Made by a program: the position numbers and the translations under genes. 64,000 bases of DNA from Halichondria panicea (lineage: Eukaryota > Porifera > Demospongiae > Suberitida > Halichondriidae). The DNA is taken from assembly GCF_963675165.1 (NCBI RefSeq), contig NC_087383.1:2510979-2574978 (forward strand), written 5' to 3'. Shown here in pieces: positions 45,775 to 56,329 of this stretch. Numbering within the stretch: the first letter of the stretch is position 1; every line of letters begins with the position of its first letter. Below the pieces are notes generated by a model. It was not told the DNA's origin, ran no database searches, and was given only the letters and a program-made list of their open reading frames with translations.

Positions 45775-47235
45775 AATGAATTCCTGCTGAATGCAATTCC
45801 ATTTAAGTTACACCTATTAGGGAAACCACCTTGCCTACAAGTACAGTGTTGTAACACCTACGTACGTACACTGTATACATGCACATTAGGGAAACCACCT
45901 TGCCTACAAGTAGCACCTACGCACACGAGGCATTGAATGACTTACTGCAGTATTGGCTTGAGGACACTGTCGATGTGAGAGAGTCCGGCAAAAGTTATGA
46001 GCTCAGTGAGACTATCCTGAGAGTACCCTCCCAGACTGTCCCCCTCCTCCACAACAGGCTGGATCTCTCTGTCAGAGTGGGAGGGGGGTTACTATGGGCA
46101 CACACTGCATATAATTATCTAAGGCCATCAATAGGTAAGTTTGATACAGACTGAGGCTATCAATGTTTCTGGTACATGTATGTAGCTCATTGAAGTATGT
46201 GTATTAGCCAGTGCTTCAGGAGTAGAACTGAAGCAAATTGTAGTGACTATCCTAGACAGTATACCTTGACTGGGCGACACTGTGACTGTGCATATTGAAG
46301 AGGAAGGGCGGCACTATCTTGTTCATGTGATCAAGGTCCCAAATGTTCATCTGGAGGTTGTCTTGCCGACCAATCTTCTTTATCACTCCCCTCAGCCCTT
46401 GCAACCCAGCCATCCGCGTCCTGTGTGAGGTGTAGTGGGGAGGGGTGGAGTTGGTGATGAAAGCAATGTGATCACAAGTTATGCATGTGGCAGAGCACCC
46501 TAAGGGCGGTACAGTTAAAATATGACACCTAACACTTCGACCTGTGGCCACTCAAACTCATTTCAAAACAGTAAATGTACACATACTCGTGATATTTATC
46601 GGCGTCGTCGACATTCTTGGTGAGGCTAAGAGAGGCAAAGCGGTGGATGAGGACGTCGTACTGTCTGTGGTAGGGGGTGTTCCCTTCCTCTCGCTCGGCA
46701 AACTTCACAAACTGTGTGTGTGCGGAGGAAGGGTCAATGTGTTGTATAAACAAGTTCACTTCACACACTCACTCCTGGCCAATGGCATACCCCCTCCACA
46801 CCCACTACACACCCACACATATACATGCATGTTCACTTTCCGCACTCTCACACTTACACTCGCTACTCACACCCACACACATACACGCACGTTCACTCTC
46901 GGCACTATCACAGACACACACTCTACTCACACCCACACACACCACACACCCACACCCACTCCCTACTCACCGAATTGGTGGCCATGATATGCAGTTCTGT
47001 GTTGCTAGTTTCCAGCATATTATGCAGTATATCCAGGTAGCTATCCACAATCAACTGGAGCTTTCGTGAGTCACAGGCTGACAGCAGCTTCTCCGTCACT
47101 TGCAGAGCCACACTCACATGCCTGGGGGGAGGGAGAGGCATGAAAATGGTATTTTGTACCACGTTTGTGAGAAAGCCATTGGATACTATAGTTGTATCAT
47201 AGATATAACATTTAAAGTTCCCAGCCACATATATA

Positions 47236-47620
47236 CCGTATATCTTCTAATTTATCGGACACTTCTAATTACCCAGACACTCTTTTGGGCAATTTTCGTT
47301 GTTCTAATACAACGGACACTCCAGTACTTTAATATTACATTTGTTCTAAATATCCGGACAATACCGAGTTATCATTCACAGACGGCAAGTAAGACTTAGA
47401 GCGCTGCAGTTAGATAGCTTTGAGTAGCTAGTTTTAGATAGCTTGTGCAACTATTCAGTCGTACCCTGTTCTATTAAACTTAGCTAGCTCGCATGCAGCT
47501 GCTTGCTTGTTCTAATTATTCCGGACACTTCGCATGCTCTATAAAAATCTGTTCCAATTATACCCGGACAATTTCCAAAATAATTATTTTTTCCTGTCCG
47601 ATAAATTAGAAGATATACGG
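47236..47620. mobile_element. 385-bp TIR element with reiterated TTCTAAT/CGGACA motifs
   Basis: Ends CCGTATATCTTCTAATTTAT and ATAAATTAGAAGATATACGG are inverted; TA flanks both sides. EFR3-B and EFR3-A lack it between GCCA(C/A)AT and ATCATTTTCTG. Inside, a motif TTCTAAT followed after 2-5 bases by C(C/A)GGACA or a near variant recurs at 47245, 47263, 47302, 47344, 47510 and (TTCCAAT) 47552, plus the inverted right end. A sister copy lies at 62709-63096. Confidence 0.9.
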
Positions 47621-47985
47621 TACACCATTTTCTGTTCCGGAGGTACGGGGATGGTCGATAAATTTCCCTAGCTATACATGACATGTCGACATTGTACTGT
47701 ACAGGTACATCTCTGAAATAGTCGTCTAACCCGTTTCTCTCTCTTTTGCAGGCTCTGACACAGTCTCAGAGCGAGGTACTCTCCAATATTGTCCAGATGG
47801 TCAGGGGAGGTTTGAACAAAGAAGAGCAGCTTGTCTATATTAGCAGACACAGGTACGTGTGGGTGTTTGAGGGTACTCTGGGAAGAGCCCATCAACCAGC
47901 CGTTTGTAGCAAGGTTTGGGGCAGCAGAAGCACGTCGCCATAGCTAGATCTAGTTCTGTGTCTTGATTGATTGTAGACCTAGCAT

Positions 47986-48645
47986 TTATTTGTAAAACGT
48001 AGAGCAGAGGTTTTTATGTAATATGTTGGCAACCCTGCGCTTTCTTCTGGGTTTCTCACCCGTATCGTTTGAGGTACCCCCGAACGAGTCGGGTAAGAAC
48101 TCAGCTAGTTCGATAAATTCCCCTTTTTCCGATTTTTTAGATAGTTTGTCGGGAATGGGGATGGCATTCTGGCCTACATTGACCGTATATGGAATAATGC
48201 TTGGTATCGTCGGTAATGTGGGGAGGCTCATGCGGATTTGAGTACGGGGGGCACTAGTGGATACGAGGGGAACATGTGCTAGTGAGGTACTTGACATACC
48301 TGCCGTTCCGGTGCTGACAACAGGGCCTGAGGTGGGACTCCGTGGGGTACCCGAGCCGGAAGCAGAGATGGTTGGGATCGAGGGTGGGACTGATGGTGAG
48401 ACTGATGAGGGGCCGGCTGTGGGGCTGTGTTGTTGGACTGCTGCCTGAATCCGCTGGTCCATTGCGGTGATGATCGTTGGTAACACCGCGCCGAGGGCTG
48501 CCTGGACAGAATTGGCAATCATGGTGTTGAGAGTTGTCGGAGTTGTCGTCGGGTTGGTGGAACTGATCGGCGGTGTTCCAGTTGAGGATGTGCTCGAGGA
48601 GGTAGTGGTCATCTTCTTATAGAGAATTACAGGATAGATCAGCAA
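47986..48645 (-). CDS. Retroelement gag-like ORF, copy C (219 aa)
   Basis: 219-codon open frame nearly identical to 18055-18714 (differences include MKMTTT to KKMTTT, SENEEF to SEKGEF, and several Pro/Ala changes), so the second start codon of copy A is lost and only the first remains. Ser/Thr/Pro-rich N-terminal half; AIPIPDKLSKK and EFIELAEFLPDSFGG near the end. Head-to-head with NLR4 (about 300 bp between starts, with the stem-loop between). No cysteine-knuckle, protease or reverse transcriptase follows, so the rest of any element is missing. Confidence 0.55.
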   Translation of the reverse strand: MLIYPVILYKKMTTTSSSTSSTGTPPISSTNPTTTPTTLNTMIANSVQAALGAVLPTIITAMDQRIQAAVQQHSPTAGPSSVSPSVPPSIPTISASGSGTPRSPTSGPVVSTGTAGMSSTSLAHVPLVSTSAPRTQIRMSLPTLPTIPSIIPYTVNVGQNAIPIPDKLSKKSEKGEFIELAEFLPDSFGGTSNDTGEKPRRKRRVANILHKNLCSTFYK

Positions 48646-48796
48646 GGGAAATCTTGAGAATTATAGGGAAGAGAAGTTTTCTAATTTGTTTGTTCTTTCA
48701 CTGACTGCCTGACCACGTGTTCCTTGCGCATGCCAGTACCTAGTCTCATGAATCATCCGCCGTTCTTTTGGAGGTTTTGTCTCAAATGTCTTTGGT

Positions 48797-48894
48797 GGGT
48801 GTGGTATTAAATGCAAAAGTGGGTGTATCTCAGTCTTAGATATCTGAGATACACCCACTTTTTTTGCAAGTCATGCAAAAACAACAACACACCC
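48797..48894. repeat. NLR-upstream stem-loop, unit 4
   Basis: Third copy of the stem-loop (AGTGGGTGTATCTCAG / CTGAGATACACCCACT), 50 bp before the NLR4 ATG; identical stem to 33936-34033. Confidence 0.8.
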
Positions 48895-48943
48895 AATATA
48901 TTTCAGAGAGAGCTAGCTGCAAGACACAGATTTATTTGCTGGA

Positions 48944-51894
48944 ATGGCCACTAAAGAGCAGAACCAAGGTATAAAGACTGTCATGTTTCCTATAAAGGAT
49001 AAACCCAATGATTGCTAAAGCATAAAACCCTCATTGGTGATTGCTAACCTTGTGTGCTTGCTATCTATTTCAGAGCTCACAATTGACGATCTGAAGACAG
49101 AAATGAAACTGACTGATGAGCAGCTCAATACAGCAATAAAGGAACCAGATCTACCCGAGTTAGCAGCATGTTTCGACAATGTTCACAAAGGCTATCTTGA
49201 AAAATTGGAGCTCTCACCTGGAGAGCAAACTGACGTGAGGACTAGAGCATATGTAGATGGCACTCTGGCAGGAATGTTGCTGGCTTTGAAATTCTGGATT
49301 CTGACCAACGGACAAGACGCCACTTTCCAAGCTCTGCTACTCATCATACTCTCCCTGCTCAAAGAAGACGTTGCTGTTCGAGTGTGCAAGTACTTGTCTG
49401 ACAAATGTGAGTCTGTCATGTGAGAGTGCATGTGGTCATTGTGGTACCATACGTTGTGGGAGTGATTGCAACCAAATAAGGGACTTTCAACTTAATTGCT
49501 ATTGTTACACATACAATTCTCTATTAACTATCACCAGGAATGGTACTCACCTATTGTTTTGTTTCCCCAGACTCCACCACCTCGTGTCCCCCCTCCCGAG
49601 AGAGGGTCCTGCTGAACCACAAGCTGTCCTCGTACAGGGACTACCTACAAAGTCGCTACAGAGCACGAGTATCCACATCAGCCATACAATGGCCTCCTGT
49701 TCCAACAAACAAAGTCTTCAAACTGGCAATGATTCAGAAGGAGAAAATACAGAGAGGAAGAATCGACGATGAATTTGTTAGGCTATCAATCACAGGAAAA
49801 ATCGACGATATTTTACTTCAAAAAACTCCGGTTAACTTGACTAACATTTTCTCTGAGATTGGAAATAGACGAAACTTTGTGTTGATTGAAGGAGCTCCCG
49901 GCTCTGGCAAGAGCACCCTTGCTCTACACATCTGTCAGGAGTGGGCAGAGGGAAAACTGTTCCAAGAGTTCGATATTGCAATCCTCGTGAGACTGAGAGA
50001 TCCACTTGTTAGAGAAGCCAAGAAAATAGAAGACCTTCTCCCTTGTAGGAAATCAACACACGCAAGCCAGATTGGAGATGAAATTTTAGAAACTGATGGC
50101 AAAGGTGTACTGTGGGTGCTGGACGGGTGGGACGAGCTTCCTTCTGACCTCCATGGAGACTCGATCATCACCAAACTAGTTGAACCAGGCTTTGCACAAG
50201 AAAGTCCGCTACATAAATCCGCCGTCATTGTAACATCTCGCCCGTCGTCTTCAGCTAAGCTCCACCCACGTGTATCGTCCAGGGTGGAAGTGTTGGGGTT
50301 CACTCCACATCAACTAGAACAGTATTTTACCGAGTGTCTGAATGGTGACTCACAAGCTGTGCAGACTCTACTGGAGAGAATTCGAGAGAACCCTGTGGTA
50401 GAAGGTAGCTGCTACCTCCCCCTCAATGCTTCCATTGTCGTTAATTGCTTTCTTTCTGATAACCACTCACTCCCCACATCCAACCACGGGATATTCATAT
50501 CAGTTGTCCAAAGCTCTCTCAAGAGATACCTCCAGGATAGGTTGGGGAAGACCACTCCAGTGGGAGACATCACATCCCCAGACTCACTGCCCTCGGAAAT
50601 CAGAACAGAGACCGTACAAATGTGTCAACTTGCATATCATGGGATCGAAAAAAACAAAGCAACATTTACTGACAATGATTTGGCCGCTCTTCGCATTACG
50701 AAGGAAATTTCATACGTTGGACTATTACAAACTGTTCCCAGTATCATTAGCAATGGTCATCTGGTTTACTACTGTTTTCTCCACCTGTCTATTCAAGAGC
50801 TACTAGCAGCAATCCACATCTCTCTCATGTCTCCCAAGCAACAAATTTCTGTATTCCAGAAGCTGTTTGGTAGTCCTCGATTCAGTGCAGTCTTCCAGTT
50901 TTATGCTGGTATCACCAAACTGAGTACTAGTAGACCAATCCTCAGTTTGCTACCTCGATTCTTGTGTCCAGTTCCAGCCACTGTTTTTGATCTGGTCAGA
51001 AAGGTTGTCAAAAAGGAGAAAGAGAAAGAGTATGGTGAGCCGAAGCCCCTTTTGTTGTCCCTCATCAATTGTTTGTACGAAGCTGAAGACTCGTCACTGT
51101 GTGTGTTTGTGGCTAATCTTCTTAATCACAATCTAAATCTTGATAGCACTACAATGAATCCTATCGACTGCCTCTCTGTTGGATATTTCGTATCAGCTTG
51201 TTCCAACACCAGTAATGGATTCACACTGCACCTCAACAATTGCTCTATTAGTGAACAAGGCTGCAAATTTCTTGCCCGAGGACTCTCCAAGTGTCCCAAC
51301 TCTAATAATGATATTCCTACAGCAGGGATACACATCGCTAAGATTATCGAGAACACTAGTTCAATATCTGAATTGGATTTGTCTAATAATGCCATTGGTA
51401 ACAGTGGGCTTAGCACACTCTGTGAGGTCTTGTCAACTAACACATCATTAAAGATCCTGGACCTGTGCAGGTGCTCACTAACAATATCAGACGACAATGG
51501 AGCTGCCCTCTATCAACTTCTAAATACAAACAATTCCCTCGAACATCTTAATTTGTCTGGTAACACAGTGACTAGCTGTCGTCACATTGCTGCTGGACTT
51601 GCAGTCAATAAGACTCTGAGAACATTGTCCTTGGGTTCCTGTAAACTGACTGATCAGAGTATCGAGGAGCTATCAACTGGACTGATCAACAATATTGAAG
51701 GACTGTACATTGGGGGTAATGACTCAATAACAGAAGATGGAATGAAGCCGCTTGCCAGACATCTAACCACCCACTGCTCTGAACTGACACTATTGGTGAT
51801 ACCCGGCCGCCTAAGATCCTGTATCGAGACAGTATTCAGGGACGCTAACAAAGAGAGGAAGAGAAATGGACTACCTGAGATTTATGTGGGGTAA
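48944..51894 (+). CDS. NLR4: death-fold–NACHT–LRR receptor, mosaic of NLR3 and NLR2 (893 aa)
   Basis: Exons 48944-48968, 49074-49406 and 49571-51894 give 893 residues. Exons 1-2, both introns and exon 3 up to about 51140 match NLR3; the only protein change I see is IISDGHL to IISNGHL. From LNLDSTTMNPIDCLSVGYFV on it matches NLR2 (same DSTT, VSACSNTSNG, ISEQGC and full C-terminal tail RKRNGLPEI), with its own substitutions in exposed LRR positions (LHLNNCS, LKILDLCRCS, LRTLSLGSCK). Walker A and B are intact. The LRR end is complete, unlike NLR3. Function as for NLR2: cytosolic sensor with death-fold signalling; the LRR swap would change the sensing surface while keeping the signalling module. 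Confidence 0.93.
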
Positions 51895-52549
51895 TTGTTG
51901 TTTACCCGAGATTAATTATGTTTATTAATTGATTGATTATTAATTGTGTATTCATTAGATTATTAATTTATAATTAATTGATTATTATTAATAATTAATG
52001 TTTAGTTATAATTATATTATGATTATTGTTGTTATTAATTAATTAATAAATGTTAATTAATTTGTTGTGTTATGCATCTAATCTCTATCATTGGTCAATA
52101 TAATTATAGCACATGTACAGATGGTGACGAGTGAATTCAATGCTTCCTACTGACACGGAGAGCATGTCATGCACTAGCTGTATGTATGTAACTGAATACA
52201 CTATTGTAATAATGCTATAATCTCCACCTAGCTAGCCTCCTTCACAGGCTTTCAAGAGAAGTGCGGCATGGGCCGGGATCGAGGCTAATCTCGACATGAT
52301 CTACTTTTGACAACAATTATATTACTAGGACAATTTACAAAACAGTTAGTGCACAGAAGACTAGAAATATGTCGGCACATTACATAACAATTACCTAAAA
52401 ACAAATCAGTTGGAATTGGTCAATATAGCACAGTAATAATGATGGTTTAAATTCAATGCTCCCTACAGTGTCACAGAGAGCACATGCACTGTACGTATAA
52501 AACTGTTAATGAATGTAGTGGAAATCCAATTTAACGCTCTGTCGATTTT
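51895..52549. other. 3' flank of NLR4
   Basis: The first 50-60 bp (TTGTTTACCCGAGATTAATT) match the NLR2 flank. Between about 51955 and 52020 identity switches to the NLR3 flank, continuing to about 52530. AATAAATG near 52048. No gene. The switch marks the right border of the conversion tract. Confidence 0.7.
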
Positions 52550-53720
52550 TGTTTATAGGAAGATGAGCAGATTAACGTTCACTTTGGCCCTTCCAAACAT
52601 CTTCATGATTGCTAGGCCCTCGTATTGCAGCTGAAGGAGGTCCTGTGTGGGGAGAAGAGAGGGCAGTGAAACACTTCAACTAGTATAAGACAAAGAATGC
52701 ATGTATTTGTAAGACAAATGAATACATGTACTTACATACACCGTACAAGCATACCAACACTATACCTGACACAAGGCAGTAAACTTCTTGAACACTTTAC
52801 GTACCTACTAAATTACACCACACCACTTTTTGTAGCTGGGTAGGTAATGGTCGTAAATATTGTGACTGAAAATGTGCATGCTGTTTTGGTGAGGAAAAGT
52901 GATGACCTTTTCTGAGGTAAAAAATTCACCACTGTACAAAAGTTCCAATAGTAGAAAAGCAGCTGACCTTTAATTGCAAGTTGGCCTGACCACTTTAAAG
53001 TTGCTTGCTACGCCCCTGCATGAAGATTGGGGCATAAAAATAAGTTAATAGCCTCACACTGGAGGAATTGTTAAAGTCTAGATTAGTAGTATAGTCTGAG
53101 CTTCAGTCAAACAGTGGACAAAGTACGTACCAGAGCAATTAATGGCACATGTGATGATTATCATGTTGTTTAATAGAAGTATGCTAGTATAACGGCTACT
53201 CAAGTATACGGAGACTCACAGAGTGGGTGGAGCATATCTCCATGGACGCTGATGTATGGATGATTGGCTTGGTCACGTTAGAGTACGCGTCGATACCCAG
53301 CTATCTGTCCGGGGGGTCCACAGTCGATGCTCGCTGGAAGAACCCTCTGTGGGGGGTACAGTGAGAGTCATAATTATTATTATGATTCAGTTCCGGGAAT
53401 AAATGTCATAGAAAGTCACTAATTGACTCACATTTTTCCAGTCGAGGTAAATGGAACACAGCTATAGGTTACGTCTCTGTGGGACATGTGAAATTGTGTA
53501 TCAGGTTTTAAGCAACTAATAAGGATTATCATCTATTAATCTTGTTGAGCGCACAGTCCATTCTACCCCCCGCCCACACACACCTGGTCAGTAGACAGCT
53601 GATTGCCTATCCACAACATCGAAGGATTTTATCGCGGCTATGTACTTCATTGTACAGCTGCAAGGGGAGTGACGTGTGATACAGTGTGATTCAATGAAAG
53701 TCAGTACAACACAGTTAGTG
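52550..53720 (-). pseudogene. Block P, copy 4
   Basis: Exons for DLLQLQYEGLAIMKMFGRAK (about 52560-52650, altered start near 52550), the DPPDR exon with the TAG stop (near 53300), RDVTYSCVPFTSTG (about 53445-53490) and MKYIAAIKSFDVVDRQSAVY (about 53600-53660, TGA before the donor). The IEK exon is deleted and a truncated hAT-like MITE (about 52830-53018) lies in its place. Confidence 0.5.
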
Positions 53721-53786
53721 TATGTTTACCAAAGAGGTACATGAGATTGTTCTGACAAATCATTCTTGTACTCTCTAATACACTAA

Positions 53787-53963
53787 CAGGGTTTCATCTA
53801 GGATAACAAGTTGGGGGGGGGGGAGATTTGGGAGTGCGTAAGCGCAAGTGTTTGGCTATGCCCACTTAAAAAAAGTTGATTTAATACTAATGTGATGATG
53901 TCATTATTCTACAAGATTTGGGGGGGGGGGGAAGAACCACCCCCCCTACTAGATGAAACCCTG
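53787..53963. mobile_element. 177-bp CAGGGTTTCATCTAG MITE
   Basis: Ends CAGGGTTTCATCTAG and CTAGATGAAACCCTG are inverted, with G- and C-homopolymers just inside each end. The flanking ACTAA (53782-53786 and 53964-53968) may be the target duplication or part of it. Copies at 8147 and 23057 share the left end but have lost or diverged from the right end. Confidence 0.75.
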
Positions 53964-54148
53964 ACTAACTGATACAGTACCAAAGATGCAACCTTTTACA
54001 TGGCAAAATTAAAAACGGCCATTGTCAAAGTAATGTAGACGCAATCGGCATCATGTATAAATTGTGTATTTGGCCTAAGCCATATTCAGTACATACTATA
54101 TAGCAGGTCATTTTCGTAGGTTATAACATTCAAAACAAACAACGTCTA

Positions 54149-54325
54149 CACACAGTAAGTGCAGTAGTAGTAGATCTAAGAGGTAGTCTAATGCTCAAGA
54201 ATGATGGAACATCTTATATACATATAGTAGTCATCTGCAGAATGGAGATGTTTCACCATCTTTGAGCATTAGTTTACCTCTTAGATCTACTACTACTGCA
54301 CTGCACTATACTGCACTTACTGTGT
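54149..54325. repeat. Long-armed hairpin
   Basis: The left arm ACACAGTAAGTGCAG...TAGTAGTAGATCTAAGAGGTA pairs with the right arm TACCTCTTAGATCTACTACT...CTGCACTTACTGTGT. The arms extend inward through ATGCTCAA / TTGAGCAT, leaving a loop of roughly 60 bp. Seen only here. Confidence 0.8.
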
Positions 54326-54483
54326 ATATAGCTAGTAGGTATCTTCAAGACCAGCTAGCTCACTGATAGTTGACAAACACTCTCTGGGACAAAAACCATT
54401 GTGTAGCTCTTACTTCAATATTTTACAAACTTCCTTTATTTAGAATAATAGCGCATGCATTGCAGAATGCAGAGGCTGCAAAA

Positions 54484-56010
54484 TATGGTGGGCCGTTTGT
54501 TTCAAAATTCAAATGTTACATTTTCATTCAAATCACAATACATTCATTCAAGATGTGCAATTTTCATTCAAGAGCATTCAAGATTATTCATTCAAGATTC
54601 AAGATTTTGATGGATGCATAAACATGCATAACTTCAGATGACTTTAGCCACACTTTGTGGTTTTATTGCATGGTGTAGTTGTTTTAATTAACAGGAAATG
54701 GGGTTCACAATAATCAACTCCCTCCCTCAGTAGTGGTAAGGTGATTCCCAAACCAGAAACATGACATTGATTGACGAAAATTAACAAGAGGTCAGGGGTT
54801 CGTTGCTGACCTTCGAGTTTTGAGCATTAAGCAAAGGACATCTTATAAATGTTGTGTTTTAATGACTGTATATGCATGCATGGCATGCATATCTTGAATA
54901 ATTATTGTCGACTTGAATGCATTAAAATCTTGAATGACAGTTGCATGGTCTTGAATGGTCAGTGGATCTTTGGATCAATTTAAATTTATTTTGGGCAGAA
55001 TTTCAAATCGATAGAAATTTATGTATTTTTTGATTTTGAATATTTTGAAACTGCAAGAGTACATGCAAATGAGTGCATTCTATTTTCAATTCTTGAGGAA
55101 GAACTGGTTCTGAGTTTCGTGCAGAAAAAAGCAGTTTCATATTTTGCACCCACAGGGGTTAGCTTATAATGACCTTTGTACTCTAAGAAGCTGTGCACTT
55201 TATAGTCTGTTATAAAATCAGTATTATGTGCACCTAGCTTGTATGCGTACAGGTTATGTTAACAGTTGTATCCCACCCTGATTGACAATGACAATTACAC
55301 CCCTGTCTGTATAGGTGTTCCAAGTACCATGGCCAATAGATGAGTGTTCCCAGCATACAGACGGTACTATACATATAATCATACAGTTGTTCGATTGCAC
55401 ACACACACACACAATAATATCATAATTTAATTGATCCTTCAACATTAAAATGTTTAATAATAATTAATTATTAATTATGTACAGTTAAGGTATAGCCAGC
55501 GATCCGATTACGGCAGATGTTTTTACTCGGAAGTACATTATTATATTATACATAGCAGAGTCGTGCAGTTGGCTAGCCTCGAGGAAGTGATTGGGATATC
55601 AAGGCTAGCAGTTGGCAAGGTTATATTCTGGCTATATTTAGCATTGCATTGGAGCATGGCTTCTCAAGAGTACAAAGGTCATTTTAAGCAAACCCTGTGG
55701 ATGCTATAAGCGCTAGTGATGGTCAAAAATTGAAAATGCTTTTTCTGCACGAAACTCAGGACCAATTCTTCCTCAAGAAATTAAAAGTAGAATGCACTCA
55801 TTTGCATGTACTCTTGCAGTTTCAAAATATTCAAAATCAAAAAATATATAAATTTCTATCGATTTGAAATTCTGCCCAAAACAAATTTAAATTGATCCAA
55901 AGATCCACTGACCTTGAATGAATACTGTATATGCATCTTGAATGAATGTATTGTAATCTGAATGAAAATATAACATTAATTTTGAATTTTGAAACAAACG
56001 GCCCACCATA
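54484..56010. mobile_element. 1.5-kb element with long terminal and subterminal inverted repeats
   Basis: The left end TATGGTGGGCCGTTTGTTTC and right end GAAACAAACGGCCCACCATA are perfectly inverted, with imperfect pairing extending about 80 bp. A second, longer inverted block pairs about 54945-55130 (CTGAGTTTCGTGCAGAAAAA side) with about 55735-55920 (TTTTTCTGCACGAAACTCAG side). The centre (about 55140-55730) has GCTTATAATGACCTTTGTAC against GTACAAAGGTCATTTTAAGC, so pairing goes further still. No credible ORF. Foldback- or Mutator-like architecture is inference. Unique to this unit. Confidence 0.85.
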
Positions 56011-56039
56011 CACCATAGCAAAAACACATTGATTTTACA

Positions 56040-56329
56040 ATGTAAAAGGGTGGGCCAGCTCAGCACAATTCAAATAGCAATCAAAATTCCAGGCTCTTAA
56101 ACGAATAGGACTATTATATCATTCAATGACAATTTAGAGAAAAGTAGCGAAGTACATAGTATGTTAGAACATTAGGTCGTTAATTAATCAATTGCAACGT
56201 GTCAATAGTACATGCAGATGATATAAATAATTGAAGAATGCTCACATGCAATTGTCAATGAATACATGCAATTTGCTAATGAAATCCAATTTAACACTCT
56301 GAGGATTTTAAAAGTTCATGAGGAAGATG
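56040..56329. other. Duplicated NLR1-type 3' flank
   Basis: About 56125-56290 resembles 6660-6830 (ACATTAGGTCGTTAAT, CATGCAGATGATATAAATAA), the downstream flank of the NLR1 remnant, although no NLR precedes it here. It suggests that an NLR copy was lost or that this P block was duplicated on its own. No gene. Confidence 0.5.

Larger units (their letters stand above)
42040..47941 (-). pseudogene. EFR3: EFR3-C: EFR3 homologue with frameshifts and three intronic insertions
   Basis: All ten exon positions are present (1: about 47735-47941; 2: about 46974-47125; 3: about 46585-46710; 4: about 46265-46420; 5: about 45955-46075; 6: about 44655-44735; 7: about 43540-43675; 8: about 43037-43318; 9: about 42635-42840; 10: about 42050-42440). 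Exon 2 is intact only here (HVSVALQVTEKLLSACDSRK), and exons 3-7 are open. Lesions: a 4-bp insertion in exon 1 near 47853 (shifts before VSANIDKL), an extra A at its end, a 2-bp loss in exon 8 near 43109 giving VARGS-stop, a 1-bp loss in exon 9 near 42768, and the exon 10 deletion plus stop shared with copy B near 42420. The lesion pattern is partly shared with A and partly with B. Confidence 0.85.

Noticed and set aside
18877-51894. Units as two haplotypes mis-assembled in tandem
   Set aside because: At least four units with different insertions, lesions and internal deletions are present, more than a diploid would give. It cannot be fully excluded without reads, so it is mentioned as a refutation test.
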